Assembly: GCA_900556645.1 (NCBI GenBank)
Contig: USPJ01000005.1
Span: forward strand, 1 to 16,592
Direction: 5' to 3'
DNA from: an uncultured Lachnospiraceae bacterium
Lineage (GTDB): Bacteria; Bacillota_A; Clostridia; Lachnospirales; Lachnospiraceae
DNA: 16,592 bases
The notes beneath the pieces are model-generated. The model searched no databases. It was not told the origin of the DNA and was given only the letters and a program-made list of their open reading frames with translations. The position numbers were made by a program, and so were the translations under genes. Each line of letters starts with the position of its first letter. The first letter of the stretch is position 1. Positions 6,928-14,340 of this stretch are shown here, in pieces.

Positions 6928-7197
6928 ATGGTATCACAAAAAGTAGCAATCAAGAATCCGACGGGACTTCATTTAAGACCGGCGGGAGTCTTATGCAAGG
7001 AGGCAATGCAGTATAAGGCGAAAATCACGTTCAGGTATGGGGATGAAGACAATATAGCCAACGCAAAAAGTGTGTTGAGCGTGCTGGGTGCCTGTATCAA
7101 ATCCGGTGACGAGATTACCTTTGAATGTGAAGGGGAAGATGAAAACGAGGCATTGCAGGGAATCGTAGCAGCCGTAGAAGGCGGCTTGGGCGAGTAA
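6928..7197 (+). CDS. HPr-family phosphocarrier protein
   Basis: The 89-residue protein has the size of HPr, the small cytoplasmic phosphocarrier of the sugar phosphotransferase system. NPTGLHLRPAG (10-20) contains the catalytic His15 and the adjacent Arg17. ANAKSVLSVLG (44-54) contains Ser48, at the place of the regulatory serine phosphorylated by HPr kinase in Bacillota (Ser46 in Bacillus numbering). Both sites look intact, so it could act in sugar transport or in catabolite control as HPr or Crh does. No enzyme I gene is adjacent; the neighbours are glmM (37 bp upstream) and a glycosyltransferase (10 bp downstream). Whether it is the main HPr or a specialised copy cannot be told from this window, so no symbol is given. 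The start at 6928 follows AAGGAG (6916-6921). Confidence 0.88.
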   Translation: MVSQKVAIKNPTGLHLRPAGVLCKEAMQYKAKITFRYGDEDNIANAKSVLSVLGACIKSGDEITFECEGEDENEALQGIVAAVEGGLGE

Positions 7198-7207
7198 AGG
7201 CAGAACA

Positions 7208-8104
7208 ATGGTGAGAGAAGAAAAAGTACAGATTCTCATGTCCACATACAATGGAAAAAAATACCTGAAAGAGCAGATGGACAGTCTGCTCTCTCAGACT
7301 TATGAAAACATCGAAATCCTTGTCAGAGATGATGGCTCTTCGGATGGGACAGGGGAAATACTGGAGACATATCAAAAGCAGCACTCTAACGTTAGGGTGT
7401 ATTTGCAGGAAAACATAGGGCTGGTAGACAGCTTTTTTTGGCTTTTGGAACAGAGTGATGCCGCTTATGTGGCATTTTGCGATCAGGATGATATCTGGAA
7501 ACCGGAAAAAATAGAACGGGCAGTGGAGAAATTAGAACAGGTAAAAGGTCCGGCAGTGTATTGTGGAAATAAAATGCTGGTGGATGCGGATTTGAAAGAA
7601 CTGGGATTATCAGACCCGCAAAGTCCGAAACCGGGATTTGGAAATGCTGTTATTGAGAACATTGTGACGGGATGTACCATGGTTTTGAATCAGGAAATGA
7701 CAGATTTATTGAAAAAACAGATTCCAAAGCATGCGGTACTCCATGACTGGTGGTGTTATCTGACGGCAGCCTATTATGGAACAGTGATTTATGACCATAC
7801 GCCATATATTTGTTACAGACAGCATGGCGGAAATCAGGTGGGCGGAAATGCCGGAGTGACGGAGCAGATTGCTGCCAAAAGGAAATATCTGAAAAAGAAT
7901 AAAGGAAAATTAAAAAAACAGCTTCAGGAATTTCATGGGATACATCATGGGGATAGAGAAAAGGATGAGATTCTCATAAACGTTCTGGAAACAGAGAATT
8001 TCAGCGGAAGAATCCGTATGCTGTTTGATTCTGAGGTTTATCGGCAGAAAAAGCTAGACAACCTTATTGTAAAAGTATTGTTTCTTACAAATCATATGTT
8101 GTAG
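7208..8104 (+). CDS. GT2 glycosyltransferase, rhamnosyltransferase-like
   Basis: The 298-residue protein is a GT-A fold family 2 glycosyltransferase, probably cytoplasmic or membrane-associated. The N-terminal domain shows STYNGKKYL (12-20), RDDGSSDGT (40-48) and the nucleotide-sugar and metal site CDQDD (91-95). The acceptor side has VLHDWW (177-182) and YRQHGGNQVG (203-212). This layout matches enzymes usually annotated as alpha-L-Rha alpha-1,3-L-rhamnosyltransferase, consistent with rfbD next door, though the exact linkage is inference. AAAGG at 7196-7200 is a modest ribosome site. The protein is a clear paralogue of the one at 13411, sharing the QMDSLL, RDDGS, AFCDQDD and AVEKLE blocks. 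Confidence 0.85.
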   Translation: MVREEKVQILMSTYNGKKYLKEQMDSLLSQTYENIEILVRDDGSSDGTGEILETYQKQHSNVRVYLQENIGLVDSFFWLLEQSDAAYVAFCDQDDIWKPEKIERAVEKLEQVKGPAVYCGNKMLVDADLKELGLSDPQSPKPGFGNAVIENIVTGCTMVLNQEMTDLLKKQIPKHAVLHDWWCYLTAAYYGTVIYDHTPYICYRQHGGNQVGGNAGVTEQIAAKRKYLKKNKGKLKKQLQEFHGIHHGDREKDEILINVLETENFSGRIRMLFDSEVYRQKKLDNLIVKVLFLTNHML

Positions 8105-8117
8105 TGAGGAGAATGAC

Positions 8118-8993
8118 ATGAAGAAAATTTTAGTAACAGGATGCAACGGACAGTTGGGAAGAGCCATCAATAAAGAGTATGCCGGGGAAGATGTAAAACT
8201 TATCAATACCGATGTGGCAGAAGGAGAGGGAATTCTGGCATTGGATATTACCAATGTAGACGAGGTTTTAAAACTGGTAATGCAGGAGAAACCGGAGGTA
8301 ATTATCAACTGTGCTGCCCATACTAATGTAGATAAATGTGAAGTTGAAGAGGAACTGGCATATCGAATCAATGCCATCGGTCCAAGAAATCTGGCTATCG
8401 CAGCAAATAAAGTGGGAGCAAAGATGGTACAGATATCCACAGATTATGTATTTCCTGGTAACGGTACAGTACCGATTACCGAGTTTGATACTCCGGCACC
8501 GAAAAGTGCTTACGGAAGAACCAAATATGCAGGAGAACTGTTTGTGAAAGAATTTGTAAAAGAGCATTTTATTGTCCGTACCGCATGGTTATACGGAGAC
8601 GGACACAACTTTGTGAAAACCATGTTAAAGCTAGCTGAGAATCACGATACCCTAAGCGTGGTAAGAGACCAGATTGGTTCCCCTACATCAGCGGCAGAGC
8701 TGGCGAGACTGATTCACTATCTGGAGCAGACAGAAAGCTACGGAACTTATCACGGAACCTGTGAAGGTGTATGTAGTTGGGCAGATTTTGCAGATGCGAT
8801 ATTTGAAAGAGCCGGAAAAAAAGTGACGGTAAATCATGTAACTACGGAAGAGTATAAGCAGATGAATCCTAATTCAGCAGACAGACCGGCATATTCTGTT
8901 TTGGACAAATATATGCTGCGTCTGACCAGCGATTTCAGAATGGCAGACTGGCAGGATGCATTGGATGTGTATATGAAGGAGCTTTTAAAGTAG
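8118..8993 (+). CDS. rfbD: dTDP-4-dehydrorhamnose reductase
   Basis: The 291-residue protein has full length for RfbD/RmlD, the NAD(P)H-dependent short-chain reductase that makes dTDP-L-rhamnose in the last step of the pathway. VTGCNGQLG (6-14) is the nucleotide-binding loop; NCAAHTNVDKCE is the usual block after strand 4. The catalytic residues are Thr108 in STDYVF, Tyr132 and Lys136 in YGRTKYAGE. The start at 8118 follows GAGGAG (8106-8111). The other three pathway genes (rfbA, rfbB, rfbC) are not in the window and may lie further along or elsewhere. Placement between glycosyltransferases indicates that L-rhamnose is a component of the surface polymer made by this cluster. Confidence 0.95.
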   Translation: MKKILVTGCNGQLGRAINKEYAGEDVKLINTDVAEGEGILALDITNVDEVLKLVMQEKPEVIINCAAHTNVDKCEVEEELAYRINAIGPRNLAIAANKVGAKMVQISTDYVFPGNGTVPITEFDTPAPKSAYGRTKYAGELFVKEFVKEHFIVRTAWLYGDGHNFVKTMLKLAENHDTLSVVRDQIGSPTSAAELARLIHYLEQTESYGTYHGTCEGVCSWADFADAIFERAGKKVTVNHVTTEEYKQMNPNSADRPAYSVLDKYMLRLTSDFRMADWQDALDVYMKELLK

Positions 8994-9001
8994 GAGAACA
9001 T

Positions 9002-9826
9002 ATGAAACCTTTAGTGAGTGTATGTATACCGGCATATAACAATGCCGGGTATATCAAGGATACAATTCTGTCTGTATTGGGACAAACCTATCAAAATATA
9101 GAATTAGTAGTTGTGGACGATTGCTCCACAGACAATACTGTAGAGGTTTTGGAATCTATTGAGGATGACAGGCTTAAAATCTATAAAAATGAAAAGAATC
9201 TGGGAATGGTAGGAAACTGGAACCGATGTCTGGAACTGGTTACCGGGGAATACGTAAAGCTGATTTGTGCCGATGACATGATTGAGAAAGATGCCATCGA
9301 AAAAGAGGCAAAGGCAATGTATCGCCATCCTTCGGTGAATCTGGTGGAGAGTGATACGAAGCTGGTGGATATCAACGGGAAGAAAACCGGCGAATTTCAC
9401 AGATACCCAAAATCCGGTGTGGTAGACGGAGGGAAACTTGCCAAAAAATCCCTGATATTGAAAAATTTCTATGGAGCTCCGGTGAACAATCTGATTCGCC
9501 GTAGTGCTTTGGAAAAGACAGGTGGGTTTGATACCACCTTTACCTATATTTTGGATTTTGATATGTGGCTGCGGCTGTCCTGTACCGGGGAAGTTTACAT
9601 TATCCATGAACCGTTGAACAGTTTTCGTATAAGGAACGACTCCAACACCGGTGTTTTGATTGGAGAAAAACGAGATGTTTACAATGCAGAACATAGACGG
9701 CTGCTGGAAAAACACGCAAAAGCAGGTATCGCAAAAATCTCTTCGGCAGACATCCGAATGAGCATGATGATACGAAAATTGAGAAATGCCGCCATTGGGG
9801 TATATTTGAAAATTTTTGCAAAGTAG
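9002..9826 (+). CDS. GT2 glycosyltransferase
   Basis: The 274-residue family 2 glycosyltransferase begins with the typical VSVCIPAYNNAGYI strand-loop. It has VDDCSTDNT (38-46) for nucleotide binding, CADD (89-92) at the metal site, a GGFD segment (174-177) and DFDMWLRL (185-192) carrying the likely catalytic acidic residue. It differs from the rhamnosyltransferase-like pair in the window and resembles general polysaccharide-chain glycosyltransferases; donor and acceptor cannot be named. Its Shine-Dalgarno (AGGAG) overlaps the stop codon of rfbD, and the gap is 8 bp, so the two are translated as one unit. Confidence 0.85.
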   Translation: MKPLVSVCIPAYNNAGYIKDTILSVLGQTYQNIELVVVDDCSTDNTVEVLESIEDDRLKIYKNEKNLGMVGNWNRCLELVTGEYVKLICADDMIEKDAIEKEAKAMYRHPSVNLVESDTKLVDINGKKTGEFHRYPKSGVVDGGKLAKKSLILKNFYGAPVNNLIRRSALEKTGGFDTTFTYILDFDMWLRLSCTGEVYIIHEPLNSFRIRNDSNTGVLIGEKRDVYNAEHRRLLEKHAKAGIAKISSADIRMSMMIRKLRNAAIGVYLKIFAK

Positions 9827-9835
9827 GAGCAACAG

Positions 9836-10528
9836 ATGAGTAAGAGACTGGTAATTATCCCGGCTTACAATGAAGAGGGAAATATTATAAAGACCGTAAC
9901 GGATATACAAAAGCATGCACCCAGCTTTGACTATGTGGTAGTCAACGACTGTTCCAAGGACAATACATTAAAGATTTGTCTGGAACAGGGCTATCCGGTG
10001 CTGAATCTTCCGTGCAATATGGGAATCGGAGGCGGTGTGCAGACCGGCTATCTCTATGCGGCACGGAACGGATATGATTTGGCGGTACAGTTTGATGGGG
10101 ACGGTCAGCACAATGCCGCATACCTGGAAGAGATGGCAGAAAAGTTGGAGAGCGAAAAGTTGGACATGCTGATAGGTTCACGTTATATCCAAAAACAGGG
10201 ATTCCAATCCTCCGGTGCCAGAAGAATGGGTATTAAGTATTTTACCGGATTGATCAAACTGGTGACGGGGGCAACCATTACAGATCCAACTTCAGGAATG
10301 CGGATGGTCAATGCAGAAACCATAGCCCTGTTTGCAGAGGATTATCCAAAGGATTATCCGGAACCGGAAAGTGTAGTGACACTTCTGAAGAAGAAAAAAA
10401 AGGTAAAAGAATTGCCGGTAACCATGAATGCCAGAGAAGAAGGAGTATCCTCCATTTCTCCGGTAAAGGCGGTTTACTATATGATAAAAGTCAGCATTGC
10501 CATATTGATTGCTGCGGTAAGAGGATAA
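9836..10528 (+). CDS. DPM1-like polyprenyl-phosphate glycosyltransferase
   Basis: The 230-residue GT2 enzyme is of the dolichol-phosphate-mannose-synthase-like subgroup, which moves a sugar from a nucleotide donor onto undecaprenyl phosphate at the inner membrane face. Visible motifs are IPAYNEEGNI (8-17), VNDCSKDNT (36-44), FDGDGQH (86-92, donor/metal site), IGSRY (113-117) and DPTSGMR (150-156). GtrB and CsbB relatives carry two C-terminal membrane helices. This protein stops after a single hydrophobic stretch (about 212-228), and the next gene, 12 bp downstream, encodes a three-helix membrane protein. That suggests a split arrangement. The sugar is not known. An A8 run (10394-10401) codes for consecutive lysines and leaves the frame intact. 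Confidence 0.87.
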   Translation: MSKRLVIIPAYNEEGNIIKTVTDIQKHAPSFDYVVVNDCSKDNTLKICLEQGYPVLNLPCNMGIGGGVQTGYLYAARNGYDLAVQFDGDGQHNAAYLEEMAEKLESEKLDMLIGSRYIQKQGFQSSGARRMGIKYFTGLIKLVTGATITDPTSGMRMVNAETIALFAEDYPKDYPEPESVVTLLKKKKKVKELPVTMNAREEGVSSISPVKAVYYMIKVSIAILIAAVRG

Positions 10529-10540
10529 GGAGGACAGGCT

Positions 10541-10900
10541 ATGAGCTTAAAGTTACAGCTTATTATAGGAATTGCTGCCATATTGTGTGTACTGGAAGTC
10601 TGTAATATGGTCAGAAAAAACAAGCTGGATTTGCGGTATGGTCTGATTTGGATTATCGTAGGGGTCTGTATCGCAATTTTAGATTTTTGTCCACAGCTTT
10701 TAGGGGCAATTACACGGTTCATGGGAATTGAATTGCCGATTAATATGCTGTTTTTTCTGGGATTTTGCTTTTCTCTGATTATCATTTTCGGATTGACAAA
10801 GACCATTTCGGATTTGGTACACAAAGTAAAGCGGTTGACGCAGGAAATGGCAATTATGCAGAAAAAGATTGAGGAATTGGAAAATGAAAAAGAAGATTAA
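10541..10900 (+). CDS. Small three-helix membrane protein, DUF2304-like
   Basis: The 119-residue protein has membrane helices at about 6-22, 34-50 and 67-86, followed by a charged, probably coiled-coil tail (about 90-119, KKIEELENEKED). This size and layout, and the position directly after a DPM1-like glycosyltransferase, match proteins annotated as DUF2304. Their function is not established. By context it may anchor the glycosyltransferase or help move the polyprenyl-phosphate sugar across the membrane, as the unrelated small protein GtrA is thought to do; that is inference. The Shine-Dalgarno TAAGGAGG (10526-10532) contains the previous stop codon. The 3' end overlaps the next gene by 17 bp. 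Confidence 0.75.
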   Translation: MSLKLQLIIGIAAILCVLEVCNMVRKNKLDLRYGLIWIIVGVCIAILDFCPQLLGAITRFMGIELPINMLFFLGFCFSLIIIFGLTKTISDLVHKVKRLTQEMAIMQKKIEELENEKED

Positions 10901-13400
10901 GATTGTTGTGTTTGTACTCCTGATGATAATTATGGCAGGTTGTGTGTGGAATATCAGCCAGCAGGAGGGGGTTCGTGCCGAAACCAGTGACCATAAACTA
11001 AAGGGAGCCGGACAGAATGTTGGTGAGATAGACGGCAAGGTGGAGATTGCCCAAACCTTTGAAGAAGAAAAAGACTTTCAGGGAATTGCACTTTTGGCAG
11101 CGAACTATGACCGGGAAATGTTTGGTACCATACATTTAGAATTGTATGATGACGAAACCAATCAGAAGCTTCTGGAAAAGGATTATGACGGAAAAGAAAT
11201 TAAAAACGATAAAACCAATTATTTTATTTTTGATGAACCGGTAGAGGTGTCTGAGCCTCATCGTTACAGAGTGGTAGTATCTGCGGATATGAAGGTTTTC
11301 TTTAGCCACTTTACACTGTGGCATACAGGAACAGATAAGTACCCGGAAGGAGCCCTGTATATCAATGGGGAAGAACAGGGAGCGGATTTGGTATTTGATA
11401 CCGTCTATTCTTATGAAAAGATAGATACACTGGGAATGAAGCTTCATCGCAGCAGCTTGGTGATTATATTGTTTGCATTTTTGGGACTTCACTGTTTTGT
11501 GGACATCCGAAAAATGTATCAGTGGATTTTTGAAAAGAGAGTATGGGTGGCCTTAGGTATTTTTGTATTTATGGTAGCCAACAAATACAACTTTTCCTCT
11601 ATGGCAGAGTATGATGTATACATTGAAACGGAGGAAGGTTCTCAGTATGCATCACCTGTGGCAGGAGATCCCCTTGCCATTCGAAGCGATGAGTGGATGG
11701 TATCCCTGTCGAGACTCCTTTCGGCAGAGTATAGTAATTACGGCGAGTATAACAGTATTGTAAGAGCAGAAAAAACCACGAATCTTTCGGCGTCAGGCTT
11801 GTATCGCAGCTATTCTGCTTTGGCACAGCCTTCCAGTTGGGGATATTATCTCTTTGGATCAGAATACGGCACTTCATTTATGTGGTGTTTTAATATGATC
11901 TTTGGATTTTTCTTCTCCTTTGAACTGTGTTTGATTTTAACCAAGAGAAAACCGTTACTGGCATTGCTGGGAGGTTCTCTGATTTGGTTCTCCAGCTATA
12001 ATATGTGGTGGTCTACGGTAAACTGGCTTTTGACGGGACAGGCAGCATTGGTATGCTTCTATTATTTTCTGGTTACGGAAAAACGGTGGAAAAAAGCACT
12101 CTGTGGAGTGGGAACTGCTATATTTGCGGCAGCCTTTGTGGTAAATCTCTATCCGGCTTGGCAGGTTCCGGCAGGTTATGTATATTTGTGCATTTTAATA
12201 TGGATGCTGGTGGACAACCGGGAGAAATTGAAAGAGTATAAATGGAAAGACTGGGGTATCGGGGCGGTCTGTGTCGTGTTTATGGTAAGCATTATCGGTG
12301 TTTATCTGAAAAATGATGCGGAATACCTTACGGATATCATGAATACGGTTTATCCGGGAACCAGGGTAAGCTATGGCGGATTTAGCTTAAACCGTCTGTT
12401 GGGATACCTTTATAATTTCTGGATGCCGTTTAGTTCTTACGGAAACCCAAGTGAAGCAGGCTGTTTTGTAACCCTGTTCCCGATTCCGTATCTTTTGGCG
12501 TTGGTAGTATTTTTTAAAAATAAAAAGAAAGACCTTTTGACAGGACTTTTGATGGCGGCAGCTACCATATTGGGATTGTACTGTATCTTCCCGCTCCCTC
12601 ACGGAATTGCAAAGGTATTATTGCTGACTTACAGTTTCCCGGGAAGAGTGGCGGATATTTTGGGTTATCTTATGATTTTGCTGCTCTTGGTAGTCCTTGG
12701 AAGATACGAAGAAAAAGCAAAAATAAAACCGTGGATTGCAGCGGTTGTGACCGGACTTGTATTGGCAGGAACCTTGGCATATACCCAGATGACAGAGTCA
12801 GAGTTTATGGATTTTAAATATTATCTGGTAGTAGCCATAGCTGTATTTGTGGTGTTTGTGCCGATTATTGCAGATGTGAAACAGGGATTGAAAAAGACTG
12901 CCATGGTGATAGCCAGTGTAGGAATGATTGTCAGTGGATTATTAGTCAATCCGTTGATGTGCGGTTTGGATGCCATTTACAGCAAACCGGTGGCAAAGGA
13001 AATTCAGAAGCTGGCGGAAGAAAATCCTGAGGCAAGATGGCTGGCGGTGGATAAGAGCGGAGTGTCAGGAAACTTTTTGATTGCTTGTGGGGCACCTACG
13101 GTAAATTCCGTAAATTATGTACCGAATATGAAGCTTTGGGAAAAGTTAGATCCGACGGGAGAACAGGAAGAGGTTTATAACCGTTACGCTCATATCGTTG
13201 TGACCCTGAATGAAAAGAATACCAGTATGTCATTACGTCAGGCAGACGTTATAGACTTGAGTCTGTCAAAGAATGATTTGGAAAAATTGGATATCACATA
13301 CCTGTATTCCAATAAAAAGCTGACGGATACGGACAGCGTGCATTTTGAGAAGTTGTACCACAACAAAAATGCCTATATCTATCAGGCGGTATATCAGTAA
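10884..13400 (+). CDS. Large polytopic membrane protein, GT-C-like
   Basis: The 838-residue protein starts with a membrane segment (about 4-19), followed by an extracytoplasmic beta-rich domain (about 25-185). A long series of membrane helices comes next (about 190 to 690, roughly 10-13) and a soluble C-terminal domain (about 700-838). The loop GDPLAIRSDEWMVS (261-274) carries acidic residues at the place where GT-C enzymes keep catalytic ones. The layout and the DPM1-like and DUF2304-like partners just upstream suggest an enzyme that transfers sugar from polyprenyl phosphate onto a glycan outside the cell. It may match the Pfam family DUF7657, but this is not certain. The start at 10884 (MKKKIK) is preferred over 10869 because GAGGA (10871-10875) precedes it. 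Residues 16-20 (IMAGC) resemble a lipobox. Confidence 0.7.
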   Translation: MKKKIKIVVFVLLMIIMAGCVWNISQQEGVRAETSDHKLKGAGQNVGEIDGKVEIAQTFEEEKDFQGIALLAANYDREMFGTIHLELYDDETNQKLLEKDYDGKEIKNDKTNYFIFDEPVEVSEPHRYRVVVSADMKVFFSHFTLWHTGTDKYPEGALYINGEEQGADLVFDTVYSYEKIDTLGMKLHRSSLVIILFAFLGLHCFVDIRKMYQWIFEKRVWVALGIFVFMVANKYNFSSMAEYDVYIETEEGSQYASPVAGDPLAIRSDEWMVSLSRLLSAEYSNYGEYNSIVRAEKTTNLSASGLYRSYSALAQPSSWGYYLFGSEYGTSFMWCFNMIFGFFFSFELCLILTKRKPLLALLGGSLIWFSSYNMWWSTVNWLLTGQAALVCFYYFLVTEKRWKKALCGVGTAIFAAAFVVNLYPAWQVPAGYVYLCILIWMLVDNREKLKEYKWKDWGIGAVCVVFMVSIIGVYLKNDAEYLTDIMNTVYPGTRVSYGGFSLNRLLGYLYNFWMPFSSYGNPSEAGCFVTLFPIPYLLALVVFFKNKKKDLLTGLLMAAATILGLYCIFPLPHGIAKVLLLTYSFPGRVADILGYLMILLLLVVLGRYEEKAKIKPWIAAVVTGLVLAGTLAYTQMTESEFMDFKYYLVVAIAVFVVFVPIIADVKQGLKKTAMVIASVGMIVSGLLVNPLMCGLDAIYSKPVAKEIQKLAEENPEARWLAVDKSGVSGNFLIACGAPTVNSVNYVPNMKLWEKLDPTGEQEEVYNRYAHIVVTLNEKNTSMSLRQADVIDLSLSKNDLEKLDITYLYSNKKLTDTDSVHFEKLYHNKNAYIYQAVYQ

Positions 13401-13410
13401 GGAGAGAAAC

Positions 13411-14331
13411 ATGTCAAATCCAAAAGTTTGTATAGCAATGGCTGTATACAATGGAGAAAAACATATACGGGTGCAGATGGACAGTCTGTTAAAGCAGACC
13501 TATGACAATATTCAGATCGTTGTCAGAGATGATGGTTCCAAAGACGGAACGGTTTCCATTGTGCAGGAATATGCAGAGAAATATCCAGATAAGATAATCC
13601 TGCTGGAAAACGGTGGCGAAAATCTGAAATGTCCCGGTAGCTTTTACCGGATTATCTGGGATTGTGAGAAGGCTGATTATTATGCCTTTTGCGATCAGGA
13701 TGACTATTGGGAGCCGCAGAAGATTCAATGGGCAGTAGAAAAACTGGAAGCGGTAAAGAAAGAGGGAAAGCTCTATCTTTCTTCTTACGATTACTATACA
13801 GAGGACGGACAATTTATCCGGCATTTTCCGCCGCAGAAAGACCCTATAGAGCTAAAAGAGGTTCTGTATCATACCCCGGGTTCCGGCTTTACCATTGTAT
13901 TTGATGAAACTATTCGCCAACGGTTTATCTTGCAGGTAAATCCGGGGACAGAGATGCATGACCGATGGCTGATTCGTGCCGCTGTCTGTTTTGGAACCGT
14001 TATTTATGATCCCAGAAGCACGGCCAGACATATCCGCCATGAGGAGGCGGTTACTGCGGAGGATGCAGGAAATAAAAACCTTCTTGTGCATTTTATCAAA
14101 GATGAACTTCTATCGGATGTTGCCGTTGAGGCAAAGAGACATTTGGCATATTTTTATCAGACCTTCCGAAAAGAGCTGACAGAACAGGACAGAAAGCTGA
14201 TTTCTATTTTTGTGAAACAGCAGGGAGGGATAAAAAACTGGTGCCAAAAGGTATTTTATCCCGGAAGACTGCGTTCCCGAGTACCGGGAGAGGTGGCTTT
14301 AAGAGTGTTATTTTTGATAGGAAAGATATAG
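13411..14331 (+). CDS. GT2 glycosyltransferase, second rhamnosyltransferase-like copy
   Basis: The 306-residue protein is a paralogue of the enzyme at 7208. AVYNGEKHI (11-19), RDDGSKDGT (39-47), FCDQDD (93-98) and MHDRW (182-186) match it block for block, while the acceptor-side motif reads ARHIRHEEAV (205-214) where the first copy has YRQHGGNQVG. The difference suggests another acceptor or linkage in the same rhamnose-rich polymer. The start at 13411 has TAAGGAGAG directly upstream, overlapping the preceding stop codon; an in-frame ATG at 13345 lies inside the previous gene and is rejected. Cytoplasmic, GT-A fold. Confidence 0.85.
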   Translation: MSNPKVCIAMAVYNGEKHIRVQMDSLLKQTYDNIQIVVRDDGSKDGTVSIVQEYAEKYPDKIILLENGGENLKCPGSFYRIIWDCEKADYYAFCDQDDYWEPQKIQWAVEKLEAVKKEGKLYLSSYDYYTEDGQFIRHFPPQKDPIELKEVLYHTPGSGFTIVFDETIRQRFILQVNPGTEMHDRWLIRAAVCFGTVIYDPRSTARHIRHEEAVTAEDAGNKNLLVHFIKDELLSDVAVEAKRHLAYFYQTFRKELTEQDRKLISIFVKQQGGIKNWCQKVFYPGRLRSRVPGEVALRVLFLIGKI

Positions 14332-14340
14332 GAAAGATTT

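Noticed and set aside
9104..9916. 270-codon antisense reading frame across two glycosyltransferases
   Set aside because: It spans the boundary of two well-supported forward genes, lacks a plausible ribosome site and has no domain pattern.
10394..10401. A8 run in the DPM1-like gene as a frameshift or programmed slippage site
   Set aside because: The frame is continuous and the protein after the run fits the family. An alternative-frame product of interest was not visible.
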